Source: an uncultured Oscillibacter sp. (lineage in GTDB: Bacteria > Bacillota > Clostridia > Oscillospirales > Oscillospiraceae). Taken from it: 13,403 bases of DNA. The notes under the pieces are model-generated. The model worked only from the letters and a program-made list of their open reading frames with translations. It was not told the DNA's origin and made no database searches. Each line of letters starts with the position of its first letter. Positions within the stretch are counted from its first letter, which is position 1. Made by a program: the position numbers and the translations under genes. This document shows, one piece after another, positions 1-6,550 of this stretch. The DNA is taken from contig CAJOFP010000002.1 in assembly GCA_905233795.1 (NCBI GenBank), positions 1 to 13,403 of the forward strand, given 5' to 3'.

Positions 1-1005
1 TTATGTATGATAATAATATTATTGTCCGGGTGCGGGAAATCCGGGGCGCGGTCCGGACAGGCGAATCATAATCAAGCGGCTGTGACGGAGAATCAGGACG
101 AAGAATCGGAATCAAAATCGGCGGCGGCGGACAATCAGCCGGAAACGGAAACGGCGTCAAATCAGCCGGGAACTGGAGAGAATCAAACGGGAACGGCGTC
201 AAATCAGCCGGAAACGGGATTAGAATTAAACGCCGGAGACCGGGTGATTTATTCGGTCAATACGGAGGCGGACGAGGGTAAAAATTTACGCTTGGACGCC
301 GTCGGACGTAATTTAGAGGCGGGCGGTTATCAGATACGGGAAATCCGCGTATACGAAAACGGGAGCTTGTTACAGACGATTTCCGCCGGGGACGCCGGAA
401 CGGGGGATATAATTGAAGCGCCGGTTCTGGATTCTATGGCGCCTGTGAATTTAATCGACATGAATTTTGACGGCGTGGATGATTTGGATTTACCGGGTCG
501 GGATGTGAATAACGCGAAAACGATTACGCATTATTATTGGCTCTGGAATCCGAGCGTCGGGGAGTATTTATACGGGTTTACCATGCGAAACGCGGAATTA
601 CACCCTGAAACGCGGGAAATTATATCCAAGCATAACGACGGAACGGTATATTATATTGATTATTATAATTATAACAATACGGCTTTGAGTTTAAGCCGTC
701 GTGAGCTGGAAGATTGGGATCGCGGATCGGAAGATTTTCCGTTGAAAGAATATTATGAATATATCGACGGGGAAGAAGTTTTGATTCGTCAGGAGTTCAC
801 GGATTATGACGACAACGGGTTGACGATCCGGGAAATTCGGGAGCCGATAGACGGCGTATTATATCCGGTTCGCATGGAAGAACTGGAAGTGACAGACGGG
901 GAAATCCGGGTCATTCGTTCTGAAAATATAGACCCTTCGATTTTATCCCAGCCCGCGCCGGAAGAAAATTTAAATTTAGATTTAGATTTAGATTCGTTAG
1001 AATAA
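1..1005 (+). CDS. Secreted lipoprotein with repetitive linker, 5'-truncated
   Basis: The frame is open to the window edge. The first ATG at 7 leaves only eight residues before the lipobox cysteine (LSGC, residues 6-9 counted from that ATG) and gives no basic n-region, so the true start is probably off the window. The cysteine should be lipidated and anchor the protein outside the membrane. Residues 10-75 are a low-complexity linker rich in N, Q, E, T, S and G with repeats of TASNQP plus P/G/E-T-G. Residues 95-315 look like a beta-rich domain. DMNFDGVDDL (151-160) followed by YYWLWNPSVGEY (176-187) resembles the FG-GAP-like / XAC2610-like secreted protein pattern; that family link is from memory and only moderate. 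The tail ends in alternating N/D and L. The gene is convergent with the ribosomal cluster and shares its terminator. Function is unknown; a cell-surface role is inferred from the lipobox. Confidence 0.8.
   Translation, partial: LCMIIILLSGCGKSGARSGQANHNQAAVTENQDEESESKSAAADNQPETETASNQPGTGENQTGTASNQPETGLELNAGDRVIYSVNTEADEGKNLRLDAVGRNLEAGGYQIREIRVYENGSLLQTISAGDAGTGDIIEAPVLDSMAPVNLIDMNFDGVDDLDLPGRDVNNAKTITHYYWLWNPSVGEYLYGFTMRNAELHPETREIISKHNDGTVYYIDYYNYNNTALSLSRRELEDWDRGSEDFPLKEYYEYIDGEEVLIRQEFTDYDDNGLTIREIREPIDGVLYPVRMEELEVTDGEIRVIRSENIDPSILSQPAPEENLNLDLDLDSLE
143..218 (+). repeat. 42-bp period direct repeat in the lipoprotein linker
   Basis: Positions 143-176 and 185-218 match over 34 nt with three mismatches (149/191, 170/212, 174/216), a 42-nt offset equal to 14 codons. 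They encode the repeated TASNQP segment of the linker. A partial earlier copy of the NQPET motif lies at residues 43-47. The in-frame period suggests growth of a flexible spacer by slippage or recombination. Confidence 0.85.
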
Positions 1006-1050
1006 AATAAAAAATAAAATAAAAAATAAAAAATAAAAAAATATATAAAA
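1001..1050. other. A/T-only tract after the lipoprotein stop codon
   Basis: These 50 nt contain no G or C and on the plus strand are about 41 A and 9 T, as irregular runs of four to seven A separated by single T. The tract includes the TAA stop of the lipoprotein gene and leads directly into the terminator stem. No gene or promoter is recognisable in it. Confidence 0.8.
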
Positions 1051-1054
1051 CGTC

Positions 1055-1094
1055 AAAAATCCTTTGTCATCGGATTCCGTGACAAAGGATTTTT
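1055..1094. terminator. Bidirectional intrinsic terminator
   Basis: A perfect 15-bp inverted repeat (arms 1055-1069 and 1080-1094, core cctttgtca / tgacaaagg) can be extended inside by three more pairs (1071-1073 with 1077-1079) around a three-base loop, with T1070 bulged. The outer ends are five A on the left and five T on the right, so the RNA from either strand ends its hairpin with a U run. It lies 50 nt after the lipoprotein stop and 37 nt after the rplQ stop, so it can end both convergent units. Confidence 0.92.
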
Positions 1095-1130
1095 CGCGGC
1101 TTGGGATAGATAATATTTTAATTATATAAA

Positions 1131-1475
1131 TTATTTTACTAATTCAATAATCGCGGTTTCGGCGGCGTCGCCCCGACGAATGCCGGTTCGGATAATACGG
1201 GTATAACCTCCGGCGCGTTCGGCGTATCCCGGCGCGATTTCTTTGAATAATTTATGGCACACGGATTCACGGGTAATTACGCGCAAAGCCGCCCGATAAG
1301 CCGCGAGATCGCTCTTTTTGCCAAGCGTGATCATTTTTTCCGCGAGTGGCTTGATTTCTTTAGCGCGGGTGACGGTCGTCTCCATCTTTCCGCGGTCAAG
1401 GAAATCCGTCACTTGCTGGCGCAGCATCGCCATACGCTGATCGGTCGGCTTGCCGAGCTTGCGTTGTTTCGACAT
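1131..1475 (-). CDS. rplQ: 50S ribosomal protein L17
   Basis: L17 is a large-subunit protein near the peptide exit tunnel. The 114-residue product has the family N-terminus ([18 protein letters not shown]) and the conserved [24 protein letters not shown] segment; the C-terminus [13 protein letters not shown] is also typical. Length is normal for bacterial L17. The ATG follows an AAGGAGG site at 1485-1491 (complement). It is the last gene of the cluster, 114 nt after rpoA, the usual alpha-operon end. The stop sits in an A/T-rich stretch leading to the terminator at 1055-1094. The energy-coupling transporter genes (ecf) and truA that often follow rplQ in Bacillota are absent here. Confidence 0.97.
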   Translation of the reverse strand: MSKQRKLGKPTDQRMAMLRQQVTDFLDRGKMETTVTRAKEIKPLAEKMITLGKKSDLAAYRAALRVITRESVCHKLFKEIAPGYAERAGGYTRIIRTGIRRGDAAETAIIELVK

Positions 1476-1548
1476 TCCCTGTCCCCTCCTTGCTGTCAGA
1501 TTTAACCGCCGCGAATATTAATAAATAATAATAAAATTACACGCGGCG

Positions 1549-1564
1549 CCCGCGCAATCGCGGG
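1549..1564 (-). other. Small GC hairpin in the rpoA-rplQ spacer
   Basis: A perfect 6-bp stem, cccgcg / cgcggg, closes a four-base loop 25 nt after the rpoA stop on the minus strand. It is not followed directly by a U run (the next bases are still GC-rich), so it is not a standard terminator. It could pause polymerase or protect a 3' end, or be chance. Confidence 0.35.
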
Positions 1565-1589
1565 ATTGAAATAAAAACTTGAATAAATA

Positions 1590-2549
1590 TTAATTAGCGG
1601 CGGGCGGTTCCTCGTCGGCCAAACGCAAACCCATCATTTCAAGTTTGTTCATGACTTCTTCCAGAGACTTGCGGCCCAGATTACGCACTTTCATCATTTC
1701 ATCTTCCGTCTTGGAGATTAAATCCTCGACGGTATTAATATTAGCGCGTTTCAGGCAATTAAAGCTCCGAACGGACAAATCCAATTCCTCAATCGTCATT
1801 TCAAGAATTTTGTCGCGCTGGGTCTCGGCCTTTTCGACCACAATCGGACGGCTGCCGATACTGTCTGAAAGATCCGTAAACAACATGAAATGATCACATA
1901 AGATTTTCGCGCCCAGAGACACGGCGTCGCGGGCCGTAAGCGTCCCGTCCGTCCAGACTTCCAGCGTTAATTTGTCATAATCGCTGGAAGTCCCCACGCG
2001 GGTGGGTTCAACCGTATAATTTACTTTATAAACGGGCGTGTAAATCGAATCCACGGCGATGACGCCGATAATATTTTGCTGGGGCTTGTTGCGTTCCGCG
2101 CCGACGTATCCGCGCCCATGGGCAAGCGTGATTTCCATATTTAAAGCCGCTCCGCTGTCCAGCGTGGCGATGTGCATATCGGGATTTAAAATCTCGACTT
2201 CGCCGTCGGCTTTAATATCCCCGGCGGTGACTTCGCAGGGGCCCGTGGCTTCGATATATACGGGCTTGATCCCCTCGCTGTGGACTTTCGTAAGCAGGCC
2301 TTTGATATTTAAAACAATCTCCGTCACGTCTTCTTTTACGCCCGGAATCGTGGAAAACTCGTGCTGAACCCCGGCGATTTTAATCGTCGTGGGCGCGGTT
2401 CCCGGCAGGGACGAAAGCATGATACGGCGCAAAGCGTTGCCCAACGTCGTGCCGTATCCGCGTTCCAGCGGCTCTACGACATATTTGCCGTAATTCGTCT
2501 CGCCGGGGGTTTCAATACAGGTAATCTGGGGTCTTTCGATTTCAATCAA
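1590..2549 (-). CDS. rpoA: DNA-directed RNA polymerase alpha subunit
   Basis: RpoA is the assembly scaffold of RNA polymerase and contacts promoter UP elements and activators. The frame opens at an ATG at 2573, but an AAGGAGGG site (2557-2564) lies inside that extension, 7 nt before a TTG at 2549. The TTG gives MIEIERPQI, the usual family start, and a 319-residue protein. The N-terminal dimerisation domain carries [26 protein letters not shown]. The C-terminal domain keeps the DNA-contacting residues R261, N264, C265 and K267 (RSFNCLK) and the NLGRKSLEE loop at 290-298. It lies between rpsD and rplQ, as in other alpha operons. Confidence 0.97.
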   Translation of the reverse strand: MIEIERPQITCIETPGETNYGKYVVEPLERGYGTTLGNALRRIMLSSLPGTAPTTIKIAGVQHEFSTIPGVKEDVTEIVLNIKGLLTKVHSEGIKPVYIEATGPCEVTAGDIKADGEVEILNPDMHIATLDSGAALNMEITLAHGRGYVGAERNKPQQNIIGVIAVDSIYTPVYKVNYTVEPTRVGTSSDYDKLTLEVWTDGTLTARDAVSLGAKILCDHFMLFTDLSDSIGSRPIVVEKAETQRDKILEMTIEELDLSVRSFNCLKRANINTVEDLISKTEDEMMKVRNLGRKSLEEVMNKLEMMGLRLADEEPPAAN

Positions 2550-2556
2550 CGCTGTA

Positions 2557-2564
2557 CCCTCCTT
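2557..2564 (-). promoter_or_regulatory. Shine-Dalgarno site that fixes the rpoA TTG start
   Basis: The minus strand reads AAGGAGGG, then 7 nt, then TTG. This spacing is ideal for the TTG at 2549 and rules against the ATG pair at 2570 and 2573, which lie upstream of the site. Confidence 0.9.
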
Positions 2565-2626
2565 CGTCATCAAATAGCGCCATACTCCGGTAATTTTGAG
2601 GGTAGAATCCCCGCGATTACTTTTTA

Positions 2627-3229
2627 TTACTTAGAGTACAGCTCGACGATGAGGTGTTCTTCCACGGGCACGTCAATATCTTCCCGCGCCGGGAGACGCG
2701 TCACAGTTCCTTTTAAACTGTTTTTATCCCGTTCCATCCAAGCGGGGAGCAAGAACATCGGCGCGTCCTGTCCGGTCAGGCGTTTGAATATCGCCGACTG
2801 ACGGCTGTTTTCGGCGACTTCGATCACGTCGCCGGCTTTCACCTGATAAGACGGAATATCGACTTTGCGATTATTAACCGTAAAATGCCCGTGGCTGACC
2901 AGTTGGCGGGCCTGACGGCGCGTCATGGCGAATCCCATGCGATAGACCACGTTATCCAGACGCCGTTCGACGGCGACTAACAAATTATCGCCGGTACGGC
3001 CCGGAGCGGCGGCGGCGCGTTCGTAATACGTCCGGAACTGTTTTTCCAGAATCCCGTAAATAAATTTCACTTTCTGCTTTTCGTTCAGCTGGACGCCGTA
3101 ATCGCTCTTTTTGCGGCGCGTTTGTCCGCCGGGATTGCGATTTGTCGTCTTGCGGGCGTAGCCCATGACGGCGGGGGAAATCCCCAGCGCCTTACAGCGT
3201 TTGGCGACCGGCTGCATATTCTTTGCCAT
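2627..3229 (-). CDS. rpsD: 30S ribosomal protein S4, zinc-free form
   Basis: S4 binds 16S rRNA early and starts 30S assembly. The 200-residue product carries a clear S4 RNA-binding domain at about residues 89-150 ([37 protein letters not shown]). Its N-terminus, [19 protein letters not shown], has a single cysteine and lacks the Cys4 zinc knuckle of the C-plus type, so this is a C-minus S4. [27 protein letters not shown] matches that branch. The ATG follows AAGGAGG at 3241-3247. It sits between rpsK and rpoA, the common alpha-operon place; in Bacillus subtilis rpsD is a separate gene. Confidence 0.96.
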   Translation of the reverse strand: MAKNMQPVAKRCKALGISPAVMGYARKTTNRNPGGQTRRKKSDYGVQLNEKQKVKFIYGILEKQFRTYYERAAAAPGRTGDNLLVAVERRLDNVVYRMGFAMTRRQARQLVSHGHFTVNNRKVDIPSYQVKAGDVIEVAENSRQSAIFKRLTGQDAPMFLLPAWMERDKNSLKGTVTRLPAREDIDVPVEEHLIVELYSK

Positions 3230-3261
3230 ATCGCTTGTGCCTCCTTTTTATCAATTCCCAA

Positions 3262-3666
3262 TCAGACGCGGCGGCGTTTGGGAGGACGGCAGCCATTGTG
3301 CGGGATCGGCGTAACGTCTTTGATCATCGTCACTTCCAGTCCGACCGCCTGCAAGGCGCGGATCGCGGCCTCGCGGCCCTGTCCGGGGCCTTTCACGAAT
3401 ACTTCCACGGTTTTCAATCCATGTTCCTGCGCGGCGCGGGCCGCTGTCTCGGCGGCTGTCTGCGCGGCGAACGGCGTGGATTTTTTACTGCCCCGGAAGC
3501 CCAGACCGCCGGAGGAAGCCCACGAAATCGCGTTGCCCTGCGTATCCGTTACCGTTACCATCGTATTATTAAAAGAAGACCGGATATGGACCTGACCACG
3601 TTCGATATTCTTCCGCTCCCGGCGGCGCCGGACGACTTTCCGCCCGCTGGTTTTTCCGCTTGCCAT
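3262..3666 (-). CDS. rpsK: 30S ribosomal protein S11
   Basis: S11 lies on the 30S platform near the mRNA exit (E-site) region. The 134-residue product has the family core: [56 protein letters not shown], and the C-terminal [19 protein letters not shown]. The first 20 residues are a basic RNA-binding arm. The ATG follows AGGAAGGGA about 10 nt upstream. It is 21 nt after rpsM and 32 nt before rpsD, so co-translation is likely. Nothing is missing or unusual. Confidence 0.97.
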   Translation of the reverse strand: MASGKTSGRKVVRRRRERKNIERGQVHIRSSFNNTMVTVTDTQGNAISWASSGGLGFRGSKKSTPFAAQTAAETAARAAQEHGLKTVEVFVKGPGQGREAAIRALQAVGLEVTMIKDVTPIPHNGCRPPKRRRV

Positions 3667-3687
3667 ACTTGCGCTCCCTTCCTGATA

Positions 3688-4053
3688 TTATTTCTTCTTA
3701 TTCGCAATCGTCTTTTTGGGACCTTTGCGCGTTCTCGCGTTGGTTTTACTGCGCTGTCCCCGCACGGGGAGGCCGCGCCGGTGCCGAATGCCGCGATAGC
3801 ATCCGATTTCGCTCAAACGCTTAATATCCAGCGCCGTCTGACGGCGCAGATCGCCCTCGACCGTATAATGCTCGATTTCCTCACGCAGTTTCTGTTCGTC
3901 GGCGTCGCTTAAATCTTTCACGCGAATATCGGGATTGACGCCCGCTTTCGCCAGAATATCCTGCGCGCTCTTGCGCCCGATGCCGTATATATACGTCAGG
4001 CCGATTTCGATTCTTTTTTCTTTCGGCAGGTCAATGCCGGCAAGTCTCGCCAT
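3688..4053 (-). CDS. rpsM: 30S ribosomal protein S13
   Basis: S13 sits in the 30S head, forms the intersubunit bridge with L5 and touches the P-site tRNA with its basic tail. The 121-residue product begins [21 protein letters not shown] and has the helix-two-turn-helix signature around [12 protein letters not shown]. The conserved [19 protein letters not shown] region follows, then the basic tail [14 protein letters not shown]. Length is normal. The start is supported by GAGGAGGT 9 nt upstream. rpmJ ends 14 nt before it. Confidence 0.97.
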   Translation of the reverse strand: MARLAGIDLPKEKRIEIGLTYIYGIGRKSAQDILAKAGVNPDIRVKDLSDADEQKLREEIEHYTVEGDLRRQTALDIKRLSEIGCYRGIRHRRGLPVRGQRSKTNARTRKGPKKTIANKKK

Positions 4054-4067
4054 ATTTCACTACCTCC

Positions 4068-4181
4068 TCAGCCCTGTCTCTGCTTGTGCTTGGGATTCTC
4101 GCAGATAATCATGACGCGCCCTTTCCGGCGGATGACTTTGCATTTCTCGCACATGGGCTTGACTGACGGTCTTACTTTCAT
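4068..4181 (-). CDS. rpmJ: 50S ribosomal protein L36, zinc-binding form
   Basis: L36 is the smallest large-subunit protein. The 37 residues [21 protein letters not shown] onward are a near-textbook L36 with the zinc site C11, C14, C27, H32. The open frame continues upstream to an ATG at 4265, but that start sits at the edge of an A/T-only tract with no ribosome site and would add 28 residues foreign to the family. The ATG at 4181 has GGTGAGG 5 nt upstream, so it is chosen. infA lies 170 nt upstream; the interval holds the 95-nt A/T tract and about 80 nt with no recognisable gene. Confidence 0.96.
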   Translation of the reverse strand: MKVRPSVKPMCEKCKVIRRKGRVMIICENPKHKQRQG

Positions 4182-4263
4182 AAAATCCTCACCCATTTCC
4201 TTTCCGTTCCGTCGCGGCTTGCGATTTGATTTTTCATATATTTTCTTATAAAACGGCGTTTCC

Positions 4264-4358
4264 ATAATATATAATATAAATTATAAAATTTATATTAAAA
4301 TTATATTAAATTAATTTAATATTTATTTTAAATATATATTATTATATTATTTTATTTA
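4264..4358. other. 95-nt A/T-only tract between infA and rpmJ
   Basis: There is no G or C over 95 nt. The tract contains the infA stop codon (4352-4354) and most of the spacer to rpmJ. It holds a perfect 20-bp palindrome at 4303-4322 and an 8-bp inverted repeat tataaatt / aatttata around 4275-4294. No terminator with a GC stem and no convincing promoter can be picked out. Confidence 0.8.
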
Positions 4359-4570
4359 CTGCGCCAAGTGATCCGGCCCCGCGTCAAATCATAGGGAGAC
4401 ATCTCCACAGTGACGCGATCCCCCGGCAGAATCCGGATAAAATTCATCCGCAGTTTCCCGGAGATATGCGCCAGAATCCGGTGTCCGTTTCCGATGTCCA
4501 CTTGAAACATCGTATTCGGCAGGGACTCGACTACAGTTCCCTCCACTTCGATCATATCGGCCTTTGCCAA
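4352..4570 (-). CDS. infA: Translation initiation factor IF-1
   Basis: IF-1 binds the 30S A site and helps IF-2 and IF-3 choose the initiator tRNA. The 72-residue product is one OB-fold with the family core [39 protein letters not shown] and [11 protein letters not shown]. The start is TTG at 4570, giving [17 protein letters not shown] at 4578-4583 lies 7 nt upstream, and the N-terminus matches MAK-type IF-1 proteins. The only in-frame ATG is codon 6 and has no site at the right distance. The upstream KOW gene ends 3 nt before this start, so translation of the two is probably coupled. Confidence 0.96.
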   Translation of the reverse strand: MAKADMIEVEGTVVESLPNTMFQVDIGNGHRILAHISGKLRMNFIRILPGDRVTVEMSPYDLTRGRITWRSK

Positions 4571-4573
4571 AGC

Positions 4574-4918
4574 TCATCCCTCCGATTCCCGCCGGTCCGC
4601 TCCGTCCGCCGCGAGAATGATATTATTTATTTTATCACGGCAGGCCGCGAGGGTCCTGCGGAGCTCACTGTTGGTAAATTTCTCCCCCTCCCGGATTTTC
4701 CGGGACAGCCGGGTATCTTCCTGTGACGCCACAAATTCCGCGTGACGCCGTTTCTTCCGTTTCGGCGATTCCAGTTTACGGCCTTTCCCATCGGCTAAGA
4801 ATAAATATTCCCCGTCGATACGCAAGACAATAAATAACTGTCCGCTGTCATGTCCCGCCGTGGAGCGTACAATATCCGTCCGGCGTATTTCTTCCCGTGA
4901 TTTTTTATTCTCATCCAT
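4574..4918 (-). CDS. KOW-domain RNA-binding protein (L14e-like)
   Basis: The 114-residue product has a KOW motif at about 14-47 (DIVRSTAGHDSGQLFIVLRIDGEYLFLADGK), then a very basic stretch (ESPKRKKRRH, 50-59), then a charged probably helical region (65-105). Proteins of this kind, annotated as KOW or L14e/L6e/L27e-like RNA-binding proteins (YbzG in Bacillus subtilis), commonly sit between map and infA in Bacillota. That placement supports a ribosome- or rRNA-linked role, but the function is not established. The ATG has no Shine-Dalgarno-like sequence within 20 nt; upstream is A/T-rich DNA. No other in-frame start upstream of the KOW motif looks better. The C-terminal helix is longer than in the short family members I recall. 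Confidence 0.85.
   Translation of the reverse strand: MDENKKSREEIRRTDIVRSTAGHDSGQLFIVLRIDGEYLFLADGKGRKLESPKRKKRRHAEFVASQEDTRLSRKIREGEKFTNSELRRTLAACRDKINNIILAADGADRRESEG
4578..4583 (-). promoter_or_regulatory. infA Shine-Dalgarno site inside the KOW gene
   Basis: GGAGGG on the minus strand is formed by the last two sense codons (GAG GGA) of the upstream KOW-protein gene and is followed, after 7 nt that include that gene's TGA, by the infA TTG. A ribosome finishing the KOW gene would cover it. Confidence 0.85.
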
Positions 4919-4935
4919 TATTTTATATTTTTATC

Positions 4936-4985
4936 AAATTTTATTATAAATTATTATAAATTTTATTAATTTAATATAAATTTTA
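4936..4985. other. 50-nt A/T-only tract between map and the KOW gene
   Basis: The tract starts 10 nt after the map stop on the minus strand. It contains a perfect tandem duplication of the 10-mer ttattataaa at 4941-4950 and 4951-4960. It ends about 17 nt before the KOW start codon, which therefore has no purine-rich ribosome site. Confidence 0.8.
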
Positions 4986-4995
4986 GACGCGTGTA

Positions 4996-5754
4996 TTAAA
5001 TCGCGGGGGCGGTTAAAATTTCCGGCTCGCCGTCGCCGGTGATTAAAATCGTGTTCTCATAATGCGCCGCCCATTTGCCGTCCGCCGTGACAATCGTCCA
5101 GCCGTTGGATAATTTGACGACGCCCGGCGTCCCGGCGTTAATCATAGGCTCGACGGCAATCGTCATGCCTCGCAGCAATCTCGGCCCTTTATTCGTCTTG
5201 CCGAAAGTGGGCACTTCGGGCGGCTCGTGCAGATTTGTCCCGACGCCGTGTCCGACGTATTCCCGCACGACGCCATAGCCGAAGCTCTCGGCGTAAGCCT
5301 GTACGGCGGCGGAAATATCGCCTACGCGTTTGCCCTCGCGGGCGTTGGCGATCCCCCGGAAAAAGCTCTCGCGGGTGACTTGAATCAACTGCCGCGCTTC
5401 CGAGGAAATCTCGCCGCACGGAAAAGTAGCGGCGCAGTCGCCGTGATAGCCGTTTAATTTGGCGCCTACGTCCACGCTGACTATATCGCCCTCTTGCAAA
5501 CGCCGATTGCGATCCGGTATCCCGTGAATCACTTCCTGATTGATACTGATACAGACGCTCGCCGGAAAGCCATTATAATGATAAAATGACGGAACCGCGC
5601 CGTTTTTTCTTATAAATTTATCCACTTCCCGGTCGATTTCCCATGTCGTGACGCCGGGACGGATCATACTGCCCGCCAGAGCGCGGGCTTCGGCGGTCAG
5701 TTTTCCGGCGCGGCGCATGAGCTCAATTTCATGCGCCGATTTGAGATTAATCAT
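4996..5754 (-). CDS. map: Methionine aminopeptidase, type I
   Basis: Map removes the initiator methionine from nascent proteins at the ribosome exit. The 252-residue product has the pita-bread fold signature with all five metal ligands visible: D95, D106, H169, E202 and E233, plus the substrate histidines H77 and H176. It has no N-terminal zinc extension, hence the short type I form. The N-terminus MINLKSAHEIELMRRAGKL is standard. The start has only a weak site (GAGATGA, complement of 5759-5765). It is 69 nt after adk and 77 nt before the KOW gene, the usual spc-operon position next to adk and infA. Confidence 0.97.
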   Translation of the reverse strand: MINLKSAHEIELMRRAGKLTAEARALAGSMIRPGVTTWEIDREVDKFIRKNGAVPSFYHYNGFPASVCISINQEVIHGIPDRNRRLQEGDIVSVDVGAKLNGYHGDCAATFPCGEISSEARQLIQVTRESFFRGIANAREGKRVGDISAAVQAYAESFGYGVVREYVGHGVGTNLHEPPEVPTFGKTNKGPRLLRGMTIAVEPMINAGTPGVVKLSNGWTIVTADGKWAAHYENTILITGDGEPEILTAPAI

Positions 5755-5823
5755 GCAATCATCTCGTTTTTCGTTTTTTTATCTCCAGTTTTCCCCGCGC
5801 GATTATGATAATTATTATTTTAT

Positions 5824-6453
5824 TTATTTGCCCAGAACGCTTAAAATTCTCTCCGTGGTCTCGGCTATGCCGCTGTTCTCGACGGATTTTAAAAGCCCGC
5901 GTTCGGCGTAAAAATCTTTCAAAGGCTCCGTTTCTTTGTGATACACTTCCAAACGGGCTTTGACCGTCTCCGGGGCGTCGTCTTTACGCTGGATCAATTT
6001 GCCATTACAATTATCACAGATTCCGTCCCGCTTCGGCGGCGCGGCTTTTACATGATAACTCGATCCGCACGACTCGCACACGCGGCGCCCGCCCATGCGA
6101 TTGATAATCTCATCATCCGAAATCTCAATCGACACCACGGCGTCAAATATAATCCCGGCTTTTTCTATGGCTTCCGCCTGCGCGACGGTCCGGGGAACGC
6201 CGTCCAGAATATAGCCGTTAGAACAATCCGGCTCCGCCAGACGTTCATGAATAATCCCGATAATCACTTCATCCGGGACCAGTTTTCCGGCGTCCATAAA
6301 TTCTTTGGCTTTCAGACCGGTCGGCGTGCCGTTTTTCACGGCGGCGCGTAAAATATTGCCGGTTGAAATCGTCGGGATATTTAATTTCTCGCTTAAAATT
6401 TCCGCCTGCGTACCTTTGCCCGCGCCGGGCGCGCCCAACAGGATCAATTTCAT
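5824..6453 (-). CDS. adk: Adenylate kinase, zinc-LID form
   Basis: Adk interconverts ATP plus AMP and two ADP in the cytoplasm. The start is ATG at 6453, 7 nt after AAAAGGAG; a TTG at 6459 is too close to that site. The 209-residue product begins MKLILLGAPGAGKGTQ, with the P-loop at 7-15. The AMP-binding segment is STGNILR. The LID domain carries C126, C129, C146 and C149, the structural zinc site common in Gram-positive enzymes. The conserved LDGFPRT reads LDGVPRT here, with V86 replacing Phe next to the AMP site. R88 and the later RKDD segment are intact, so activity is expected. secY lies 92 nt upstream. Confidence 0.97.
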   Translation of the reverse strand: MKLILLGAPGAGKGTQAEILSEKLNIPTISTGNILRAAVKNGTPTGLKAKEFMDAGKLVPDEVIIGIIHERLAEPDCSNGYILDGVPRTVAQAEAIEKAGIIFDAVVSIEISDDEIINRMGGRRVCESCGSSYHVKAAPPKRDGICDNCNGKLIQRKDDAPETVKARLEVYHKETEPLKDFYAERGLLKSVENSGIAETTERILSVLGK

Positions 6454-6460
6454 AAGCAAT

Positions 6461-6468
6461 CTCCTTTT
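6461..6468 (-). promoter_or_regulatory. adk Shine-Dalgarno site
   Basis: AAAAGGAG on the minus strand is followed by 7 nt and the ATG at 6453. Just upstream (6469-6482) is a short inverted repeat ccgg / ccgg with a six-base loop, which could lie close to or compete with this site. The hairpin is weak and may be chance. Confidence 0.7.
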
Positions 6469-6497
6469 CCGGTTCCAACCGGTTTTATTTTTTCCAG

Positions 6498-6550
6498 ATT
6501 TTTAATATATTTATAATTATATTTATAATATATTATAAATATATATTATT
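6498..6550. other. 53-nt A/T-only tract between secY and adk
   Basis: The tract contains the secY stop codon (6546-6548) and continues 3' of it. It holds an inverted repeat of atatttataa / ttataaatat and has no GC stem. No promoter or terminator can be assigned. Confidence 0.8.

Noticed and set aside
2361..2801. 146-codon plus-strand open frame over the rpoA-rpsD junction
   Set aside because: Antisense to two certain genes and to the rpoA ribosome site; the composition is not protein-like.
3223..3912. 229-codon plus-strand open frame across rpsD/rpsK/rpsM
   Set aside because: It lies wholly antisense to three clear ribosomal genes, has no recognisable domain and reads as low-complexity Arg/Ala/Phe sequence. 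It is a shadow of stop-poor coding DNA.
4182..4265. In-frame 28-residue N-terminal extension of L36
   Set aside because: Its ATG is at the edge of an A/T-only tract with no ribosome site. L36 is about 37 residues in bacteria, and the ATG at 4181 has GGTGAGG at the right distance.
4936..4985. A/T tract as an origin or phage attachment site
   Set aside because: No DnaA-box cluster, no integrase gene and no tRNA end nearby; the only structure is a 10-mer tandem duplication.
6467..6490. Plus-strand terminator-like sequence, ccgg stem followed by a T-rich run
   Set aside because: There is no plus-strand gene there to terminate, and the stem is only four to six pairs with a tight loop.
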